A stretch of 9,617 nucleotides of DNA from Candidatus Hydrogenedentota bacterium (lineage in GTDB: Bacteria > Hydrogenedentota > Hydrogenedentia > Hydrogenedentales > CAITNO01). The translations under genes were made by a program, and so were the position numbers. Each line of letters starts with the position of its first letter. Within the stretch, counting starts at the first letter, position 1. The stretch spans positions 1-9,617 of the forward strand of contig CAIJOU010000406.1 in assembly GCA_903822375.1 (NCBI GenBank). The letters are read 5' to 3'. Under the pieces are notes generated by a model. That model was not told the origin of the DNA and searched no databases. It saw only the letters and a program-made list of their open reading frames with translations. Below are positions 7,361 through 9,617 of the stretch, piece after piece.

Positions 7361-9238
7361 TTACCGGTCCTCCGGATTCAACGCCAGCAGCGCCAAATAG
7401 CCGTCGCACAGGTAACCCTCATATCCCCAGCATTCGCCGTTCCAGGTCTTCCAGTCCCTGGTCATGCCGTTGGTGCAGGAACCCTGAAACGCGCCCGCAT
7501 CAATCCCGGCAAGAACGCCGTCCGTAATCTTCTGCAGTGCCTCGTGCAGACCCGCTTTCTTGAAAGCCTTCAGCGTGAAGTAGGACCAGTTGATCGACGC
7601 CCCGCCGTTCTCATACCGTTGGAAAGCGTCACTGCCGTCCTCCTTCTCACCGCCGCCCCAGCGCGGAATGGGATGGGTGTAATCCTCCCTCCAGACGGAC
7701 ACCAGGTTCCCCGGAACGCCCAGCGTAAAGTCCGTGAATCCCACCTCCTGCATCTTGTTCCAAAGTATCGTCATCACGTCCTTGACCTTGTCCTCCGGCA
7801 CCAGGCCGTAATACACGGCCATGCTGTTGACAAAGAGGAAATAGTAATCGTGCAGCTTCCCGTCCTTGCTCTTCCATCCGGCCAGCACCCCGGTCGCTGG
7901 ATTGTAGAAGGTCTTGAAGTAGGACTCTTTGAGCTTTCCGGCAAGTTGTGCATAGTGCACCGCATCTTCCTTCTTGTCCAACCGCGCCGCAACCATTTCC
8001 ATAAGGTTCAGCGCTTCGTAGGCAAGGGCGTTGCTGAACGCATCCTCATGTCCGAAGCCTATCGTGTCCCACCAGTTGGCCGGCCGCAGCACGCCGTCCC
8101 AAGACCCTGAGTTGCCGCTCAGTTCATACTCCACCAGGCCGTTGCCGTCATAATCCCGTTTCATCTGGTCGTCCATCCACGCCTTGATTTGCGGATAGTA
8201 CTGCGCGGCCCACGGAACATTGTTGGAACCTTTGATGTAATTGCACGCCGTTATGATGAGTGAGGGATACGAATCCAGCGAATTCTCCGGGGAAGACCAG
8301 CCCACCGCCGTGGTGCCTTCATAACCCTGCGTGTAGCCCACCTGCCCGTAGGCCTTCATGCCGTTCAGGTAACGCTCAATGGACATCCTGATCAAATCCA
8401 GCGCCGTCAGCGATTCCACCAGCGGCGGCGTATTGAGCGCCAGCATGGAGGAAAGAAACAGAGTGAAAGCACAGGCGTCGCTGCACGAGTTGTTGGCAAT
8501 GACCCGAACCGCCGGGTTCACCTGAAAGAGATTCAGGTAGTCGCGCCGGTAACCGGCGTATTTGTCCTGCTCCACGCCTTCAAACTTCGGATAGATGGCC
8601 GCCACCGTAAACGTGTACCGGACCGTGCCCTGCTGCTCCGTCGCGGCCGGCAGCGTCACCGAAATGTACTGCTCGCCTTCCTTGCGGCTTGCGGCATAAT
8701 CGACCACCACACCCGGCTTGTCTGCCACCACCTGAAACGAACCCATGTCCGGCAGGTGCAGGACCGCGGGCAGCCTGGTCTTATTCCTGTCCGCCATCAC
8801 GCCCAACAGCGTGGCGTGGTTCTCCTGTTTGGCAAAGCGGAAAGTGATGCCCTCCGCCGCATTGGCCTGATCCCAGTTCGTGGTGATGGAGAACTCACGC
8901 TCCTCAAACGAAAAGACCCAGTTGGCAACATTCTTGTCAATACTCCCCGTAAGCTCCGCCTTTGAATTGGATTCCTTTCGCAGAAAGCAGCCACTTGGTT
9001 TAGAGGTCGGCTTCCACTGGATGGGATTGTGTTCCACCTTGCCGTTTCCCAACCCATCCACGGAGAAGTAGCGCACGAATGGAGCGGTGTCGCTCAACTG
9101 AATCTTGTAATAGCGTGAGGCGTATTCGAAGTCTTTCACCTGGGTCACCGCCGAACTCCGGCCACAACAGAGGGCGGCGCACGCCGCGAACAGAACAATT
9201 GCCGGCCCGCCCTGATACACGAAGCTTGTGAAACGCAT
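7361..9238 (-). CDS. Secreted putative six-hairpin (alpha/alpha)6 glycoside hydrolase
   Basis: 625-residue exported enzyme likely acting on a polysaccharide or oligosaccharide; family and substrate are not resolved. The N-terminus is a signal peptide with cleavage probably after SSA (residue 30). The cysteines in AACAALCCG do not form a canonical lipobox. Residues about 35-215 look like a beta-sandwich. Residues about 225-625 are helix-rich with features of six-hairpin glycosidases: DYDGNGLVEY (362-371), NWWDTIGFGHEDAFSNALAYEAL (388 onward) and RYENGGASINW (541-551). Acidic residues D391, E398, D399 and E543 are plausible catalytic or sugar-binding residues, by analogy only. The start at 9238 is preferred over ATGs at 9262 and 9304: GGAGAAGG lies 6 to 13 bases upstream, and the signal peptide then starts cleanly with MRF. 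It runs convergent to the acyl-CoA synthetase and seems monocistronic in this window. An alternative is a family close to amylo-glucosidase or GH116-like proteins. Confidence 0.82.
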   Translation of the reverse strand: MRFTSFVYQGGPAIVLFAACAALCCGRSSAVTQVKDFEYASRYYKIQLSDTAPFVRYFSVDGLGNGKVEHNPIQWKPTSKPSGCFLRKESNSKAELTGSIDKNVANWVFSFEEREFSITTNWDQANAAEGITFRFAKQENHATLLGVMADRNKTRLPAVLHLPDMGSFQVVADKPGVVVDYAASRKEGEQYISVTLPAATEQQGTVRYTFTVAAIYPKFEGVEQDKYAGYRRDYLNLFQVNPAVRVIANNSCSDACAFTLFLSSMLALNTPPLVESLTALDLIRMSIERYLNGMKAYGQVGYTQGYEGTTAVGWSSPENSLDSYPSLIITACNYIKGSNNVPWAAQYYPQIKAWMDDQMKRDYDGNGLVEYELSGNSGSWDGVLRPANWWDTIGFGHEDAFSNALAYEALNLMEMVAARLDKKEDAVHYAQLAGKLKESYFKTFYNPATGVLAGWKSKDGKLHDYYFLFVNSMAVYYGLVPEDKVKDVMTILWNKMQEVGFTDFTLGVPGNLVSVWREDYTHPIPRWGGGEKEDGSDAFQRYENGGASINWSYFTLKAFKKAGLHEALQKITDGVLAGIDAGAFQGSCTNGMTRDWKTWNGECWGYEGYLCDGYLALLALNPEDR

Positions 9239-9242
9239 ATTT

Positions 9243-9252
9243 CGCCTTCTCC
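9243..9252 (-). promoter_or_regulatory. Strong ribosome binding site of the glycosidase
   Basis: On the minus strand the bases before the ATG at 9238 read GGAGAAGGCGAAAT. Both GGAG and AAGG match the anti-Shine-Dalgarno sequence, which decides this start over the two upstream in-frame ATGs. Confidence 0.7.
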
Positions 9253-9260
9253 ATAGAGTC

Positions 9261-9296
9261 ATTCGCGATTCTGGAGAAATTCCGGATGTCGCGAAT
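9261..9296. promoter_or_regulatory. Inverted repeat in the glycosidase leader, possible operator or RNA hairpin
   Basis: ATTCGCGA (9261-9268) and TCGCGAAT (9289-9296) are perfect 8-base inverted arms 20 bases apart, ending 23 bases before the glycosidase start codon. Inside, CTGGA and TCCGG nearly pair as well. As DNA it could be a dimeric regulator site just downstream of the promoter; as RNA it would be a hairpin directly before the ribosome site. No regulator gene is in view. Confidence 0.45.
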
Positions 9297-9309
9297 TTGA
9301 GCATAAGGC

Positions 9310-9337
9310 ATTATTGTGGAACAGCTTACACACGCAA
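9310..9337 (-). promoter_or_regulatory. Weak candidate promoter for the glycosidase
   Basis: On the minus strand AATAAT (9315-9310) matches the -10 consensus at 5 of 6 positions. TTGCGT (9337-9332) matches -35 at 3 of 6, after a 16-base spacer. Its start point would fall at the edge of the inverted repeat at 9261-9296, which makes repressor control conceivable. Confidence 0.25.
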
Positions 9338-9426
9338 CTGGCCTGCAAAGACTTCTCGTTAGCATCCTTCCCTGCTGTGCCCGTTCATTGCGCGTGGGTC
9401 AATGCCCTTGAAGCACCCCCAATTAC

Positions 9427-9456
9427 CCCTCGGTGGAGGCACTCCTACAGCGAGGG
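9427..9456. other. Bulged hairpin downstream of the edge gene
   Basis: CCCTCG (9427-9432) pairs with CGAGGG (9451-9456), and inside it GGAG (9435-9438) pairs with CTCC (9442-9445) around a 3-base loop. It lies about 80 bases after the stop of the edge gene on the minus strand and could be a 3'-end structure. No T-tract follows on that strand. Confidence 0.35.
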
Positions 9457-9533
9457 CTCGACTCAACGGAGACAACAGAACAAGCAACTCACCGTACGTC
9501 AGACCACGTTTCCCTTTACAACACGCAATGAGC

Positions 9534-9617
9534 CTAGTTGCTGAAATAGTCTAACCCATATACCAGAAGGGCTCCGAAGTGTCCTGTAAACGCGATGATG
9601 ACGGATGCCAGCACCAG
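9534..9617 (-). CDS. C-terminal end of a membrane protein, cut by the window edge
   Basis: The last 84 bases read on the minus strand give 27 residues and a TAG stop, beginning LVLASVIIAFTGHFGALLVY and ending GLDYFSN. This looks like a final transmembrane helix followed by a GHFGALLVYGLDYF motif. The pattern resembles the GHxGGxLxxGxDY ending of membrane proteins associated with cytochrome c / DUF2231-like regions in planctomycetes, from memory and not verified. The body of the gene lies beyond 9617, so the identity stays open. The glycosidase starts 295 bases downstream on the same strand. Confidence 0.6.
   Translation of the reverse strand: MVLASVIIAFTGHFGALLVYGLDYFSN

Larger units (their letters stand above)
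9239..9533. other. Non-coding stretch upstream of the glycosidase
   Basis: This 295-bp stretch lies between the glycosidase start and the stop of the next minus-strand gene. It contains a ribosome site, an inverted repeat next to it, a weak promoter candidate and a bulged hairpin, each listed separately. An open frame of 76 codons on the plus strand (9314-9544) has no ribosome site and runs into the edge gene on the opposite strand, so I treat the stretch as non-coding. Confidence 0.6.

Noticed and set aside
9262..9304. Upstream in-frame starts (9304 and 9262) for the glycosidase
   Set aside because: They put a charged stretch before the signal peptide and overlap the inverted repeat; the strong ribosome site is before 9238.
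1..9617. CRISPR array, defence system, prophage or retroelement
   Set aside because: No regularly spaced repeats, no cas, integrase, transposase or reverse transcriptase motifs are seen on either strand.

Overview
The window is a GC-rich bacterial chromosome segment with five complete genes and the tail of a sixth. No tRNA, rRNA, CRISPR array, integrase or transposase is visible. The gene types suggest a heterotroph from the Planctomycetota / Candidatus Hydrogenedentota kind of lineage: a Tat-exported Gfo/Idh/MocA dehydrogenase, large secreted proteins built from repeated carboxypeptidase-regulatory-like beta-sandwiches, a secreted six-hairpin glycosidase, and a C-terminal membrane segment at the right edge of a type I associate with planctomycete proteins. 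This lineage call is inferred from family content, not from a marker gene.

Left block (65-5271, all minus strand, read right to left): a Tat-signal Gfo/Idh/MocA-family oxidoreductase (3997-5271), then two large secreted paralogues (1932-3941 and 65-1918). Both paralogues carry a signal peptide, five to six tandem carboxypeptidase-regulatory-like domains and a C-terminal thioredoxin-like domain. In one, that domain keeps the TlpA-type fold signature but lacks the CxxC cysteines; in the other it is barely recognisable. The paralogues are 13 bp apart and surely co-transcribed. The dehydrogenase lies 55 bp upstream, across a short heptanucleotide tandem repeat, and may belong to the same operon. 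A promoter with a perfect TATAAT box (5353-5358) fits this block.

Middle: a 291-bp divergent intergenic region (5272-5562), then a plus-strand acyl-CoA synthetase of the adenylate-forming superfamily (5563-7242), close to the ACSF2 / medium-chain fatty acid-CoA ligase type, with all core motifs intact. It converges with the next gene across a 118-bp gap holding a striking two-hairpin repeat (7266-7316) that looks like a dispersed REP/MITE-like element.

Right block (minus strand): a secreted putative (alpha/alpha)6-barrel glycoside hydrolase (7361-9238). Upstream is a 295-bp non-coding stretch with an 8-bp-arm inverted repeat next to the ribosome binding site and a bulged hairpin. The last 84 bases encode the C-terminal 27 residues of a membrane protein whose body lies outside the window.

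Functionally, the window combines exported carbohydrate-related enzymes (dehydrogenase, glycosidase) and large exported beta-sandwich proteins with one cytoplasmic fatty-acid activating enzyme. I see no clear defence or mobile system. The points most worth following are the tandem paralogues with redox-dead thioredoxin domains and the small repeated DNA elements between genes.
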